Source: Marinomonas colpomeniae (lineage in GTDB: Bacteria > Pseudomonadota > Gammaproteobacteria > Pseudomonadales > Marinomonadaceae). Taken from it: a stretch of DNA of 64,000 nucleotides. Shown here piece by piece: positions 55,024 through 64,000 of this stretch. The notes beneath the pieces are model-generated. The model worked only from the letters and a program-made list of their open reading frames with translations, was not told the DNA's origin and did not search any database. Numbering within the stretch: position 1 is the stretch's first letter; every line of letters begins with the position of its first letter. The translations under genes were made by a program, and so were the position numbers. The DNA lies in assembly GCF_014803385.1 (NCBI RefSeq), contig NZ_JACYFC010000001.1:1-64000 (forward strand), in the 5' to 3' direction.

Positions 55024-55911
55024 ATGGATCCAACGCTAAAAAATAAAATTCTTACGAATCTTAATAAAATGATACCTGAGTTACCAAAAGGTCTTCGAAC
55101 CATAGCCAAATACATTATAGATCACCCATCGGATTTTGGATTAGATCCAATCAGAGAAACCGCTCAAAAGGCTGGTGTTAGCACTTATACGTTAATTCGC
55201 TTGGCTGAAAGGGTCGGTGTGGCCAGCTATGATGAATTGAGAGAGCCTTTTCGTTTGTCATTGGTTTCTGCTGCGGCCAGTGTCGATCAACCGCTTTGGA
55301 TTGAAGGATTAAGGGAACGAGGTGAGCTTGGTAAAATTCAGGCGGATGCTACGGTTAATAGTATGGCAATCGTTCAGCGCTCGTTAGAGCATTTAGATTT
55401 AGACCGAATGCAACGAGTGATAGATTTACTTTTGGGGGCTAAGGGCGTTTATTTAACCGCTGTGCGGGCAAGTTATGCAATGGCGTTTTATTTGCATTAT
55501 GTTGGGCGAATGGTGTTGCCTTCATTACAGCTGATTCCTAGGCACATGGGCAGTGCTATTGATGATCTGCATATGGCGGGAAAAGGGGATGTAATGATTG
55601 CTATCACGCTGACGCCTTGCTCACGGGAAACGATTGAGGCTTGTCAGTTCGCCCAAAGTAAAGGTATCAAACTCATACTTATTTCAGATACCGAAATCGT
55701 ATCACCAGAATTTAGAGCGGATGAAACCCTAATAGCATCTATTTTATCGACGCATCATTTTGGCTGCTATACCGGCATGATGGCGGTTATAGAGACGCTG
55801 TTGGCAATGTTGATGGCTCAGGGTGGGGATGACGCACAAGAGCGGATCGACTCTTATGAAAAACTTCGAAATGAAACGAATGCCTATTGGGTAGCCCCAA
55901 AAAAACATTAG
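55024..55911 (+). CDS. RpiR family transcriptional regulator (first of two)
   Basis: A 295-residue regulator with an N-terminal helix-turn-helix of the RpiR class (about 15-75; LPKGLRTIAKYIIDHPSDFG, then AGVSTYTLIRLAERVGV) and a C-terminal SIS domain (about 125-260) that binds a phosphorylated sugar or related ligand. AGGGA is the ribosome site. It is divergent from the BKACE-aminotransferase genes and precedes a paralogue, so it probably controls that catabolic unit. Confidence 0.9.
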   Translation: MDPTLKNKILTNLNKMIPELPKGLRTIAKYIIDHPSDFGLDPIRETAQKAGVSTYTLIRLAERVGVASYDELREPFRLSLVSAAASVDQPLWIEGLRERGELGKIQADATVNSMAIVQRSLEHLDLDRMQRVIDLLLGAKGVYLTAVRASYAMAFYLHYVGRMVLPSLQLIPRHMGSAIDDLHMAGKGDVMIAITLTPCSRETIEACQFAQSKGIKLILISDTEIVSPEFRADETLIASILSTHHFGCYTGMMAVIETLLAMLMAQGGDDAQERIDSYEKLRNETNAYWVAPKKH

Positions 55912-55986
55912 TTTTTATTTTTATAGTGATTCGATAGAATCATGATGATTAATAATAAGTTAGCCTGTTTGGAGGGCGTTTTTAAT

Positions 55987-56895
55987 ATGTCTTCATTGCC
56001 AATAAAGCACCAGCCTGCACAAAATTTGGATACGGTACTCAAAGCGATTTCTGACATATATACGACCCTAACGCCGCAACTAAAAAAAGCCGCAGATTAC
56101 GTATTGGAAAACCCTATCGACATCGCACTTTTACCAATACGAAAAAGCAGTGAGGCAGCGGGAGTAACCCCTTCGGCTATGACTCGCTTAGCTAAAGTGC
56201 TGGGTTTTGAACGTTACAACAATTTTAAAAATATCTTTAAACAGGCTGTTCATACAAAAGCGCCTGTTAATTACGGTAGTCGAGCGCAGTTATTACAAGA
56301 AGTATCTGAGGCTAACCCTAGTAATAAAGTATTTCAAGAATTCGCAGAATGTGCTTTTAAAGACCTTGAGCACCTTTTTAATGACGAAACATTAACAAAG
56401 CTACAATTGGCAGCGGCAATGATTCTGAAAGCTAAGAATGTTTTCGCTTTAGGCTTTAGAGACGCATTTGCTTGTGCTCACCACTTTGCCTATGTAGGGA
56501 GTATGGCGTTTCCTAACTTCCGTCTTATTCGGGGTTATGACGGTAATTTACTCAGTGATTTAGTGAAAATAACACCGGATGATATTGTTGTTGTTTTTGG
56601 GTCTGATTCGTATGCAATTGAAACCGTAAATTCTATTGAAATGATTAAGGGGCAAGGAGCTCATATCATTGCTATTACTGATGACCTACGTTCCCCTCTA
56701 GCAGCAGGCGCGGACGAAGTCTTTATCGTAGAGACAGATACACCTCACTTTTTTCCGACTATTTTATCTGTGATTGCTTTAGCAGAAGCCTTATTGTCTG
56801 AATGTGTGACACTGGGTGGTCCTCCAATAGTTAAAAACATTAGCAAATTTGAAAATGACCTTCGTCGAGTTGGTGCCTACTATTCTTTGAAGTAG
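55987..56895 (+). CDS. RpiR family transcriptional regulator (second of two)
   Basis: A 302-residue paralogue of the preceding gene with the same layout. The helix-turn-helix has LTPQLKKAADYVLENPIDIA and AAGVTPSAMTRLAKVLGF, and the SIS domain follows from about 130. GGAGG lies about ten bases before the ATG at 55987; an upstream ATG at 55942 has no ribosome site. The two regulators differ enough to bind different ligands or sites. It converges with the uspA-like gene and is separated from it by a terminator. Confidence 0.9.
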   Translation: MSSLPIKHQPAQNLDTVLKAISDIYTTLTPQLKKAADYVLENPIDIALLPIRKSSEAAGVTPSAMTRLAKVLGFERYNNFKNIFKQAVHTKAPVNYGSRAQLLQEVSEANPSNKVFQEFAECAFKDLEHLFNDETLTKLQLAAAMILKAKNVFALGFRDAFACAHHFAYVGSMAFPNFRLIRGYDGNLLSDLVKITPDDIVVVFGSDSYAIETVNSIEMIKGQGAHIIAITDDLRSPLAAGADEVFIVETDTPHFFPTILSVIALAEALLSECVTLGGPPIVKNISKFENDLRRVGAYYSLK

Positions 56896-56936
56896 TCATT
56901 GGTTGATGGCAAGGTAATCATGCCATAAAAATATAC

Positions 56937-56970
56937 GAAAAGGCCGACTTATGTTAAGTCGGCCTTTTTT
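56937..56970. terminator. Bidirectional terminator
   Basis: AAAAGGCCGACTTA pairs with TAAGTCGGCCTTTT around TGT and is followed by T-runs. It separates the second RpiR gene from the convergent UspA gene. Confidence 0.92.
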
Positions 56971-56997
56971 ATTCAGAAACAGAAAAACTAATAACGA

Positions 56998-57429
56998 TTA
57001 TTTCAATCTTACTATCATGGTTGAGGCTGGCGATGTACGTGCAATTCGTGAGGCATTTGGCCCCATCAAATTATCCAATACATTGGGTTTATGCGCGCCC
57101 AGTACCACTAGGTCAACATTAAGTTTTTCAATATTTTTTAATACTTGTTCGTAAACGACACCGACCTTTATCACCGTATCTACGTCTTCTCTGTCAGGCA
57201 GAGTGTCTTTTATAAGCGTATTGAGTGTTGTGTTTGCTAGCTCTACCGCTTTACGTAAGGTTCCTTCTTTGAAAAAAGAACCAACCCAAGACGAACCGTA
57301 ATCAGGTATGACTGTAATAACAGTAAGCTTAGCGTTATTAAGGCTGGCCTGTTGATCGGCCTCAAGCAATACTCCCGCTGAGTCTATAGGATGAGTCAAA
57401 TCTATGGAGCAAAGAACGTGTTTCTTCAT
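56998..57429 (-). CDS. UspA-like universal stress protein
   Basis: A 143-residue protein with the Rossmann-like Usp fold: VLCSIDLTHP at the start, DLVVLGAHKP (about 107-116) and NASRIARTSPASTMIV at the end. The nucleotide motif G-x2-G-x9-G is only partly kept (GAHK). Its ATG overlaps the stop of the TRAP permease gene (ATGA). A Usp protein tied to a TRAP operon is known from Halomonas TeaABCD, where TeaD tunes transport; the same role is plausible here. Confidence 0.88.
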   Translation of the reverse strand: MKKHVLCSIDLTHPIDSAGVLLEADQQASLNNAKLTVITVIPDYGSSWVGSFFKEGTLRKAVELANTTLNTLIKDTLPDREDVDTVIKVGVVYEQVLKNIEKLNVDLVVLGAHKPNVLDNLMGPNASRIARTSPASTMIVRLK

Positions 57430-60026
57430 GCTGAAACCTCTGTTGTTACTAGCTCTAGTTTACGTCGACGGCGCACTTGAAGGGCAATTACGCCCATAAC
57501 AAGTAACAGAGCGGGAATGTAAAAAAGCTCTTTTGGTGGGCGATCAGTTGCCACTTCAAGCTCAACTACTTCCCAATCAAAGTCGATGCCTAGAGATTCT
57601 GATGGGCCGCCAAAACTGATGTCATCGACATAGAATGTGCCTTGTTCATTCCGAAGCGATATACCTGCTTCATCTAGTAAACGAGTCTCTCCACTTTCGC
57701 CTTTAGGTCCCATCGGTAAAAGGTAACGAGCGTCAATCTTTTCACCATATAGATCTTCACCTAGTAAGCGTACTCGTAGCGAGCTATCGCTGTTCGCTTC
57801 TGTTGCCATTTCAATGACAGTGTTACCCGGGCGAGTCTCGAATTCTGGCGCCAGTTGATTTAAGAAAAAACCTGGCTGGAATAACATGAAGGCAGCAAAT
57901 AATAATGCAGCACTTTCCCATATTTTAGACTTGATTACGAAGTAGTTCATCGTACCCGCTGCAAACAATAGCATGGCAATCAAAGCAAAGACGAAGACGA
58001 AAATAGCTTGTATTGGCCCAACGTTAATCAGTAGCAGATCTGTGTTGAAGATGAACAAGAAAGGCAATAACGCGGTACGAATCGAATAAAAGAAAGCTTG
58101 GAAGCCTGTTTTTAAAGGATCACCCTTAGAGATTGCTGCCGCTGCAAAACTTGCTAAACCAACAGGAGGTGTTACATCGGCCATAATACCGAAGTAAAAA
58201 ACAAACATGTGGACGGCGATTAATGGAACAATCAAACCATTCTGAGCACCTAACTCCACAACTACGCCAGCCATTAAAGATGAAACGACGATGTAGTTTG
58301 CTGTTGTTGGCAACCCCATTCCCAAGACGATGGAAATAAGTGCAACAAAGAACAGCATGGCTAATAGGTTACCACCAGAGAGAAATTCAACGAATTCCGC
58401 CATGACTTGTCCAATACCTGTCAGTGTTACCGCGCCAACGATAATGCCTGCAACACCCATTGCCGCGGCGAGTCCTATCATGTTACGAGCGCCAGCAATC
58501 ATGCCTTCTGAAATATCGACTAGACCTTCTTTTACGTGGCGAACAATGTCTGTTTGGCCGCGAAAGTAGGCTTTCAATGGGTTCTGTGTGAGCAAGATAA
58601 ATAACATGAATATAGTTGACCAGAAAGCGGACAAGCCTGGTGACTTACGCTCAACCATAAGTAAGTACATCAGCAACATAATTGGCATTAAATAATGAAT
58701 GCCTGTTTTGAAGATTTCTTTAGTTGGCGGTAAATTCTCAATAGCGTCCAGACTCATGTCTAAATCTGGGCCTTTTGCAGCGAATCGCACAGCGGCGATG
58801 TAGCCTATTAGCATTAACCCCAAAATTATCCAAATGGATAGACCTCCAACTGCGGCACCTAATGCTCCAACGGCTAGGCCGGCGAGATAGAGTGAGCCAC
58901 CGAAGAAAATAATTGACAAGGCAATAATCAATATTGCAGCCAAGATGATTTTCACAGGGTGAGTCGTCGATGTGGTTGTCATGCCCATTTTTAATGCTTC
59001 TAAATGGACGATATAAACCAATGCTATATATGAAATAGCGGCAGGAATAATGGCTGTTTTCACTACTTCAACATAAGAAATGCCGACATATTCTGTCATT
59101 AAGAAAGCAACAGCGCCCATAACAGGAGGCGTCAGTACACCATTGATAGAAGAAGACACCTCGATTGCACCTGCTTTGGTTGCAGGGAAACCAACTTTCT
59201 TCATCAAGGGGATTGTAAAGGTACCTGTAGTAACAACATTGGCAATAGAAGAGCCAGACACCAAACCTGTTGCTGCAGACGCAATAACAGCCGCTTTCGC
59301 TGGACCACCACGTAGATGACCTAAAGAGGCGAAAGCAAGTTGTAGAAAATAGTTACCAGCACCGGCTTGATTTAACAAAGAACCAAATAAAACAAATAAG
59401 AATACAAAGCCTGAAGAAACGCCCAGAGCGACACCGAAAACGCCTTCACTGGTAAGCCACATGTGGCTCATTGCTTTTTCAAAAGACGCGCCTTTCCACT
59501 GAACTATTTCAGGTAAGCCACTCCAAGATCCAAAAAATACGTATGCTAAGAAGAAAAGAGCAACACCCATTAAAGGGAAGCCTAATGATCGTCTTGCAGC
59601 TTCAAGTAATAAAACAATACCAATACCAGCGATGACTAAGTCAGTCATATTGGGTGCGCCAGTACGATTCGCAATCCCTCTGTAGTCCCACCATAAATAA
59701 GACGCAGCGACGGCGCCAACAATGGCAATTAGCCAAGTGATTTTTCGAATATGCAGGCGTGGACTGGATTTAAACGCGGGAAAAGCAAGGAATGCCAAAA
59801 TAACGGCAAAACCAAGGTGGATAGAGCGTGTTTGGGTGTCATTTAAAACACCGACGCCGATCATGTAAGGTAATGGCGAAGCGATCCATAATTGATAGAC
59901 AGCCCAAATAAGAGGTAAATACCATAAAACGGCCTTACCAAAAGGATCTTGAGGTTTACGACCACCGACGTCGGAATCACCGACTATATCGTCGAGTTCG
60001 TTATTGTCTAACGTTTTTTCAGACAT
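57426..60026 (-). CDS. Fused TRAP transporter permease (4TM/12TM)
   Basis: An 866-residue membrane protein joining the small DctQ-like (first about 180 residues) and large DctM-like parts, the usual form for TAXI-type TRAP systems. The large part has SGSSIANVVTTGTFTIPLMKK and GLPTTANYIVVSS, typical of DctM. A C-terminal extension of about 120 residues is predicted to lie partly in the periplasm, ending with one more helix and a basic tail (VRRRRKLELV). It imports an organic acid or amino acid with Na+; the substrate is unknown. Confidence 0.93.
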   Translation of the reverse strand: MSEKTLDNNELDDIVGDSDVGGRKPQDPFGKAVLWYLPLIWAVYQLWIASPLPYMIGVGVLNDTQTRSIHLGFAVILAFLAFPAFKSSPRLHIRKITWLIAIVGAVAASYLWWDYRGIANRTGAPNMTDLVIAGIGIVLLLEAARRSLGFPLMGVALFFLAYVFFGSWSGLPEIVQWKGASFEKAMSHMWLTSEGVFGVALGVSSGFVFLFVLFGSLLNQAGAGNYFLQLAFASLGHLRGGPAKAAVIASAATGLVSGSSIANVVTTGTFTIPLMKKVGFPATKAGAIEVSSSINGVLTPPVMGAVAFLMTEYVGISYVEVVKTAIIPAAISYIALVYIVHLEALKMGMTTTSTTHPVKIILAAILIIALSIIFFGGSLYLAGLAVGALGAAVGGLSIWIILGLMLIGYIAAVRFAAKGPDLDMSLDAIENLPPTKEIFKTGIHYLMPIMLLMYLLMVERKSPGLSAFWSTIFMLFILLTQNPLKAYFRGQTDIVRHVKEGLVDISEGMIAGARNMIGLAAAMGVAGIIVGAVTLTGIGQVMAEFVEFLSGGNLLAMLFFVALISIVLGMGLPTTANYIVVSSLMAGVVVELGAQNGLIVPLIAVHMFVFYFGIMADVTPPVGLASFAAAAISKGDPLKTGFQAFFYSIRTALLPFLFIFNTDLLLINVGPIQAIFVFVFALIAMLLFAAGTMNYFVIKSKIWESAALLFAAFMLFQPGFFLNQLAPEFETRPGNTVIEMATEANSDSSLRVRLLGEDLYGEKIDARYLLPMGPKGESGETRLLDEAGISLRNEQGTFYVDDISFGGPSESLGIDFDWEVVELEVATDRPPKELFYIPALLLVMGVIALQVRRRRKLELVTTEVSA

Positions 60027-60056
60027 GAATTTGTTCCTGGAGGTAGGGGATAAAAT

Positions 60057-60089
60057 AAATGCCTGCCAGCATAGTGCTGGCAGGCATTT
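60057..60089. promoter_or_regulatory. 15-bp stem-loop between the TAXI and permease genes
   Basis: AAATGCCTGCCAGCA and TGCTGGCAGGCATTT are exactly complementary around TAG. On the minus strand it follows the binding-protein stop by 29 bases and is followed by a T-rich but broken run. It probably acts as a partial terminator or mRNA stabiliser, giving more binding protein than permease. Confidence 0.75.
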
Positions 60090-60117
60090 ATCAGGATGAA
60101 CTAATTATAAGGTTGAA

Positions 60118-61095
60118 TTATAACCAGCCACGTTCCTTGTAGTATTTTACAGCACCTGGGTGTAGTGGAGCGCTCAGGCCATCTTTAACCATGTTCTCTT
60201 CTTGCAACGTTTTGAAAGCTGGGTGTAGCTTTTTGAAATCAGTGAAGTTGTCGAAGATAGATTTAACAAGAACGTATACAACTTCATCAGAAGTGCTTGC
60301 GTCTGTTACGAATGTCGCTTTTGGTCCCCATGAAGCAACATCTACTTCATTACCAGGGTATAAACCTGCTGGGATTGTTGCAGCAGCATAGGCCGCATTT
60401 TGGCTTAGTACTTTATCTGTGCCTGATGTGGTCAAATCAAGGATTTTAACATCACAAGTAGATGTTGCTTCCATAGTTGAACCGTTTGGTAAACCAGCAG
60501 CCCAGATTGCAGCGTCGATTTTACCATCACATAAAGCAGAAGCTTGTTCTGATGATTTAAGCTCAGCAGCTAAAGAAAGGTCAGAAGGTGTAATTCCAGC
60601 GGCATCCATTAATACTGCAGCTAATACGCTAGTACCAGAACCAGGGTTACCAATGTTTACACGTTTACCTTTCATGTCAGCAACAGAATTGATGTTTGCA
60701 TCTTTACGAACCATAACGTGCATTGGCTCTGAGTGAACAGAGAAAACTGCGCGTAGATCGCTATAAGGCTCGTCGTCTTTAAATGCACGAACGCCTTCAA
60801 TTGCTGCAGACTGTACATCAGACTGAACAATACCAAAATCTAACTCACCGCCACGAATAGTTCGAGTGTTATAGACAGAGCCACCAGTAGATTCTACTGA
60901 ACAACGAACACCGTGGTCTTTACGTCCTTTATTTACTAAACGGCAAATCGCGCCGCCAGTAGGATAATAAACACCTGTTACGCCACCAGTACCGATAGTA
61001 ATAAATTGTGAATCGGCAGCTTGAGCTGGAAGAGATGCCGTTAATCCAATTGATGCCGCTATAATTGCTGTGGCAAATGTGCTTGATTTCAACAT
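60118..61095 (-). CDS. TAXI-type TRAP solute-binding protein
   Basis: A 325-residue periplasmic protein. A signal peptide ends at AQA-AD (about residue 26). The TAXI family start is clear: ITIGTGGVTGVYYPTGGAIC, then VESTGGSVYN and FGIVQSDV. GKRVNIGNPGSGTSV is the middle family motif, and the C-terminal LHPGAVKYYKERGWL is typical. It delivers the substrate to the TRAP permease encoded next on the strand. Confidence 0.94.
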   Translation of the reverse strand: MLKSSTFATAIIAASIGLTASLPAQAADSQFITIGTGGVTGVYYPTGGAICRLVNKGRKDHGVRCSVESTGGSVYNTRTIRGGELDFGIVQSDVQSAAIEGVRAFKDDEPYSDLRAVFSVHSEPMHVMVRKDANINSVADMKGKRVNIGNPGSGTSVLAAVLMDAAGITPSDLSLAAELKSSEQASALCDGKIDAAIWAAGLPNGSTMEATSTCDVKILDLTTSGTDKVLSQNAAYAAATIPAGLYPGNEVDVASWGPKATFVTDASTSDEVVYVLVKSIFDNFTDFKKLHPAFKTLQEENMVKDGLSAPLHPGAVKYYKERGWL

Positions 61096-61587
61096 TGTTA
61101 GTAACTCCTAGTTTGCATTTTTTGAACGCTTTAAAAAGATGGCTTATGACATCTTTTTTCACATTGTAGTTTAGTATTAATAACACCGTTAGTAAAATTA
61201 ATGTATTTAATTCACATTGTTGATAATACAAATGTATCAGTTAAGAGTGGAAAATACTTATTTCCGCTTCTTATTAGTGCGATGTGTTTCTTTATTCTCT
61301 TTTTATAGAGATAAAAAGGTTTCGCAGGTATGAATAGACTTTTTTAATTAATGGCGTAAATGAGTAAATAGTATTCGTTATTTATAGCGGCGTTGTGCTG
61401 TTTATTTTTCCACGTTTTTGGATAAAAACTAGACCCAAAAAACACTGGCTATAACCTAATATCCCAACGGATTTAATCGACTTAATTTATTCCATGAAAA
61501 TAATATGGATTTAGTGTTGAAAGGCAAAAAGCAGCCCCCATATAACCAGCACAGAGAAAGAATAGTTTCTGTTATTTGGAGTGCACG
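61096..61587. other. Divergent region between TAXI gene and grpE
   Basis: This 490-base AT-rich gap carries a sigma-32 promoter for grpE (61515-61542). AGGAG just before the TAXI start is its ribosome site. No further gene or repeat was recognised. Confidence 0.5.
61515..61542 (+). promoter_or_regulatory. Sigma-32 heat-shock promoter of grpE-dnaK
   Basis: GTTGAAA (61515-61521) and CCCCATAT (61535-61542) are separated by 13 bases, an almost exact match to CTTGAAA-N13-CCCCATNT. Transcription would begin near 61550. Confidence 0.88.
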
Positions 61588-62166
61588 ATGAGTGAACAGC
61601 AAAAAAATCCTAACCTAGAAACGGAGCAAGATTTGAAAAGCGAAACGCAAAATGAATCAGTAGAAGGTCTTTTGGAGCCAGAAGTAGACGCTTTAGAAGA
61701 TGTTGTTGAAAACGACGAGTTAACCAAAGCATTAGAAGACGTGGCTCAATATAAAGAAGCCGCACTTCGTGCACAGGCAGATTCACAGAATGTGCGTCGC
61801 CGTGCAGAGCAAGACGTTGAAAAAGCCCATAAGTTCGGTGTCGAAAAATTCGCAAAATCAATTGTGAACGTAGCTGACAATCTTGAACGTGCTTTAGCGT
61901 CAGAAGAAGCGACAGGTGAAGCCGATCCCCTTCGTGAAGGTGTTGAGTTAACTCTAAAAGATTTAATTGAGACCTTGGCGCGTTTTGAGGTGAAAGCAGT
62001 CGACCCACATGGCGAACCTTTCAACCCTGAATTGCATCAAGCTATCACTATGGTACCTAACCCAGAGTTAGAACCTAATACAGTAATGGATGTTGTTCAA
62101 AAAGGTTATACGCTTCATGGCCGTATTTTGCGTCCGGCAATGGTAGTGGTTTCAAGCGCTGCATAA
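61588..62166 (+). CDS. grpE: Nucleotide exchange factor GrpE
   Basis: GrpE frees ADP from DnaK. The 192-residue protein has an acidic N-terminal tail, a long coiled coil (about 55-100; [27 protein letters not shown]), then [16 protein letters not shown] and the C-terminal beta-domain with [13 protein letters not shown] and [18 protein letters not shown]. The ATG at 61588 follows GGAG at six bases; a TTG at 61576 is less likely. It is driven by the sigma-32 promoter and followed by dnaK after 101 bases. Confidence 0.96.
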   Translation: MSEQQKNPNLETEQDLKSETQNESVEGLLEPEVDALEDVVENDELTKALEDVAQYKEAALRAQADSQNVRRRAEQDVEKAHKFGVEKFAKSIVNVADNLERALASEEATGEADPLREGVELTLKDLIETLARFEVKAVDPHGEPFNPELHQAITMVPNPELEPNTVMDVVQKGYTLHGRILRPAMVVVSSAA

Positions 62167-62267
62167 TAAGATGTCATTTTTTTGACACCTAGCGCTTGAA
62201 ATGCTCAGAAGCGTACCCAAATATAGAAACATCAACGAAACAAACGAACTAATTGGAGATACAAACC

Positions 62268-64000
62268 ATGGGTAGAATCATTGGTATTGACTTAGGTACA
62301 ACGAACTCTTGTGTTGCTGTACTAGATGGCGAAAAAGCACGAGTTATTGAAAATGCAGAAGGTGATCGTACTACTCCTTCTATTGTAGCTTTCGCAGAAG
62401 ACGGAGAGGTGTTAGTAGGTCAATCTGCTAAACGTCAGGCTGTTACTAACCCAACAAATACTTTGTTTGCGGTTAAGCGTTTGATCGGTCGTAAATTTAA
62501 AGATGATGTTGTACAAAAAGACATCTCTATGGTGCCGTACAAAATTGTTGCCGCTGATAACGGTGATGCATGGGTAGAAGTAAAAGGCGAGAAGAAAGCG
62601 CCACCACAAATTTCAGCTGAAGTTCTTAAGAAAATGAAGAAAACAGCAGAAGACTTCTTGGGTGAGAGTGTAACTGAAGCGGTTATCACTGTTCCTGCCT
62701 ACTTTAATGACTCTCAGCGTCAAGCAACAAAAGATGCTGGTAAAATTGCTGGTCTAGAAGTTAAACGTATTATCAATGAGCCAACGGCTGCTGCTTTGGC
62801 TTACGGATTAGATAAAAGTACTGGTGATTCTACTATTGCAGTTTTTGACCTTGGTGGTGGTACATTTGATATCTCTATCATTGAAATCGCTGATGTTGAT
62901 GGTGAAAAACAATTCGAAGTATTGTCTACAAATGGTGATACGTTCCTAGGCGGTGAAGATTTCGATATGCGCGTTATCGAATTCTTAGCGAGCGAATTTA
63001 AGAAGCAATCTGGCATCGATCTACATAATGATCCATTGGCTCTACAGCGTTTGAAAGAAGCGGGTGAAAAAGCAAAAGTTGAGTTGTCTTCTTCTACTCA
63101 AACAGAAGTTAACTTACCTTACATCACGGCGGATGCAACTGGCCCTAAACACTTGAACGTTAAATTGACTCGTTCTAAGTTAGAGTCTTTGGTTGAAGAT
63201 CTTGTGATTAAATCTCTTGAACCATGCCGTCAAGCGTTGAAAGATGCAGACCTAACTGCTGCAGACATCGACGACGTTATCTTGGTTGGTGGTCAAACAC
63301 GTATGCCATTGGTTCAAGCGAAAGTAACTGAATTCTTCGGTAAAGAGCCACGTAAAGATGTAAACCCTGATGAAGCTGTTGCGATTGGCGCATCTATTCA
63401 AGGTGCTGTATTGGCTGGTGACGTAAAAGACGTACTTCTTCTTGATGTAACGCCTTTGTCTCTAGGTATCGAAACAATGGGTGGTGTTATGACTGCCTTG
63501 ATTGAGAAAAATACAACGATTCCGACTAAGAAATCTCAGACCTTCTCTACTGCTGAAGATAATCAGAATGCAGTAACTATTCACGCAGTACAGGGTGAGC
63601 GTAAACAAGCGTCTCAGAATAAATCTCTAGGTCGTTTTGATTTGGCTGAGATTCCACCAGCACCACGTGGTGTTCCACAAATCGAAGTAAGTTTCGATAT
63701 TGATGCGAATGGTATCTTGAGCGTATCTGCAAAAGATAAAGCAACTGGTAAAGAGCAGTCTATCGTGATTAAAGCGTCTTCAGGTCTTAGCGACGAAGAA
63801 GTGGAAAAAATGGTTCAAGACGCTGAAGCGAACGCTGAAGAAGATCGTAAGTTTGAAGAGCTTGTACAAGTTCGCAATACAGCTGACGGCATGATTCACG
63901 CAACTCGTAAAACTTTGACTGATGCCGGTGATAAAGCGACAGAAGAAGAGAAAGCAGCGATTGAAACAGCGATTACTGAACTTGAAGAAGCGCTAACATC
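62268..64000 (+). CDS. dnaK: Chaperone DnaK (Hsp70), 3' end beyond window
   Basis: Hsp70 chaperone, with 577 of about 640 residues visible. The ATPase domain has [13 protein letters not shown] (about 4-16), [17 protein letters not shown], the phosphate-2 loop [12 protein letters not shown], and [14 protein letters not shown]. The interdomain linker [15 protein letters not shown] is followed by the substrate-binding domain and the first lid helices ([22 protein letters not shown]). TTGGAG lies before the ATG. Heat-shock control comes from the promoter before grpE. Confidence 0.98.
   Translation, partial: MGRIIGIDLGTTNSCVAVLDGEKARVIENAEGDRTTPSIVAFAEDGEVLVGQSAKRQAVTNPTNTLFAVKRLIGRKFKDDVVQKDISMVPYKIVAADNGDAWVEVKGEKKAPPQISAEVLKKMKKTAEDFLGESVTEAVITVPAYFNDSQRQATKDAGKIAGLEVKRIINEPTAAALAYGLDKSTGDSTIAVFDLGGGTFDISIIEIADVDGEKQFEVLSTNGDTFLGGEDFDMRVIEFLASEFKKQSGIDLHNDPLALQRLKEAGEKAKVELSSSTQTEVNLPYITADATGPKHLNVKLTRSKLESLVEDLVIKSLEPCRQALKDADLTAADIDDVILVGGQTRMPLVQAKVTEFFGKEPRKDVNPDEAVAIGASIQGAVLAGDVKDVLLLDVTPLSLGIETMGGVMTALIEKNTTIPTKKSQTFSTAEDNQNAVTIHAVQGERKQASQNKSLGRFDLAEIPPAPRGVPQIEVSFDIDANGILSVSAKDKATGKEQSIVIKASSGLSDEEVEKMVQDAEANAEEDRKFEELVQVRNTADGMIHATRKTLTDAGDKATEEEKAAIETAITELEEALT

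Noticed and set aside
60929-61231. 100-codon minus-strand frame over the TAXI start
   Set aside because: It overlaps the signal-peptide end of the TAXI gene in another frame; the residues after the overlap look random.
61610-62024. Minus-strand frames of 92 and 132 codons inside grpE
   Set aside because: They are antisense shadows of a highly conserved gene, leucine/arginine rich from reversed codons, and lack ribosome sites.

Overview
The window reads as a moderately AT-rich chromosome segment of a marine gammaproteobacterium of the Oceanospirillales type, most likely Marinomonas or a close relative. That is inferred from gene content: a group-2 Mrp Na+/H+ antiporter operon, TRAP-TAXI transport, a Pseudomonas-like Fur without the CxxC zinc pair, a Pseudomonas-like HemB metal site, and two gene neighbourhoods resembling Pseudomonas (rho-ppx-ppk-hemB, and smpB-ratA-rnfH-bamE-fur-recN-grpE-dnaK). 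No species was identified by search.

0-14 kb: the window opens inside the last bases of a 5S rRNA gene and its terminator. Then come mostly housekeeping genes: ppk, hemB, the ABC-F factor yheS, the chaperone hslO, a CBS-domain protein, mqo, a YfcL-like protein, a flavin reductase, rho and ppx. trxA, which often lies between rho and ppx in pseudomonads, is not there.

14-26 kb: a stand-alone tubulin/FtsZ-superfamily GTPase with a complete GTP-binding and GTPase signature; a 1018-residue ammonium-transporter/PAS/GGDEF/EAL fusion; and a six-gene mrp operon (AB fused, C-G) on the other strand.

26-32 kb: a tightly packed plus-strand run of DedA, an ATP-grasp ligase, a DinB-like protein, an NRDE/TANGO2 protein, a YHS-domain protein, a DoxX-like protein and a two-domain acyltransferase resembling OlsF. 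This suggests membrane-lipid or envelope work.

32-38 kb: an envelope-stress block (AI-2E transporter, YqjK/YqjE/YqjD-like proteins, small lipoprotein, DUF1328 protein, two-BON periplasmic protein). Three promoters of the sigma-54 GG-N10-GC type flank these genes, and a sigma-54 activator with a degenerate receiver domain lies beside them, so they look like one regulon.

38-42 kb: a BLUF photoreceptor, a headless S24/LexA-type repressor fragment, two unknown membrane proteins and a tyrosine integrase, ending beside the 3' end of tmRNA. It looks like a small or decayed integrative element at ssrA.

42-47 kb: conserved core (smpB, an NSS-type symporter, ratA, rnfH, bamE, fur, recN).

47-61 kb: variable DNA between recN and grpE: unknown proteins, an ArsP-like permease with a thioredoxin-like partner, purU, and a catabolic unit (class III aminotransferase, BKACE enzyme, two RpiR regulators, TAXI-TRAP transporter with a UspA protein).

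61-64 kb: grpE behind a clear sigma-32 promoter, then dnaK, which runs off the window end.
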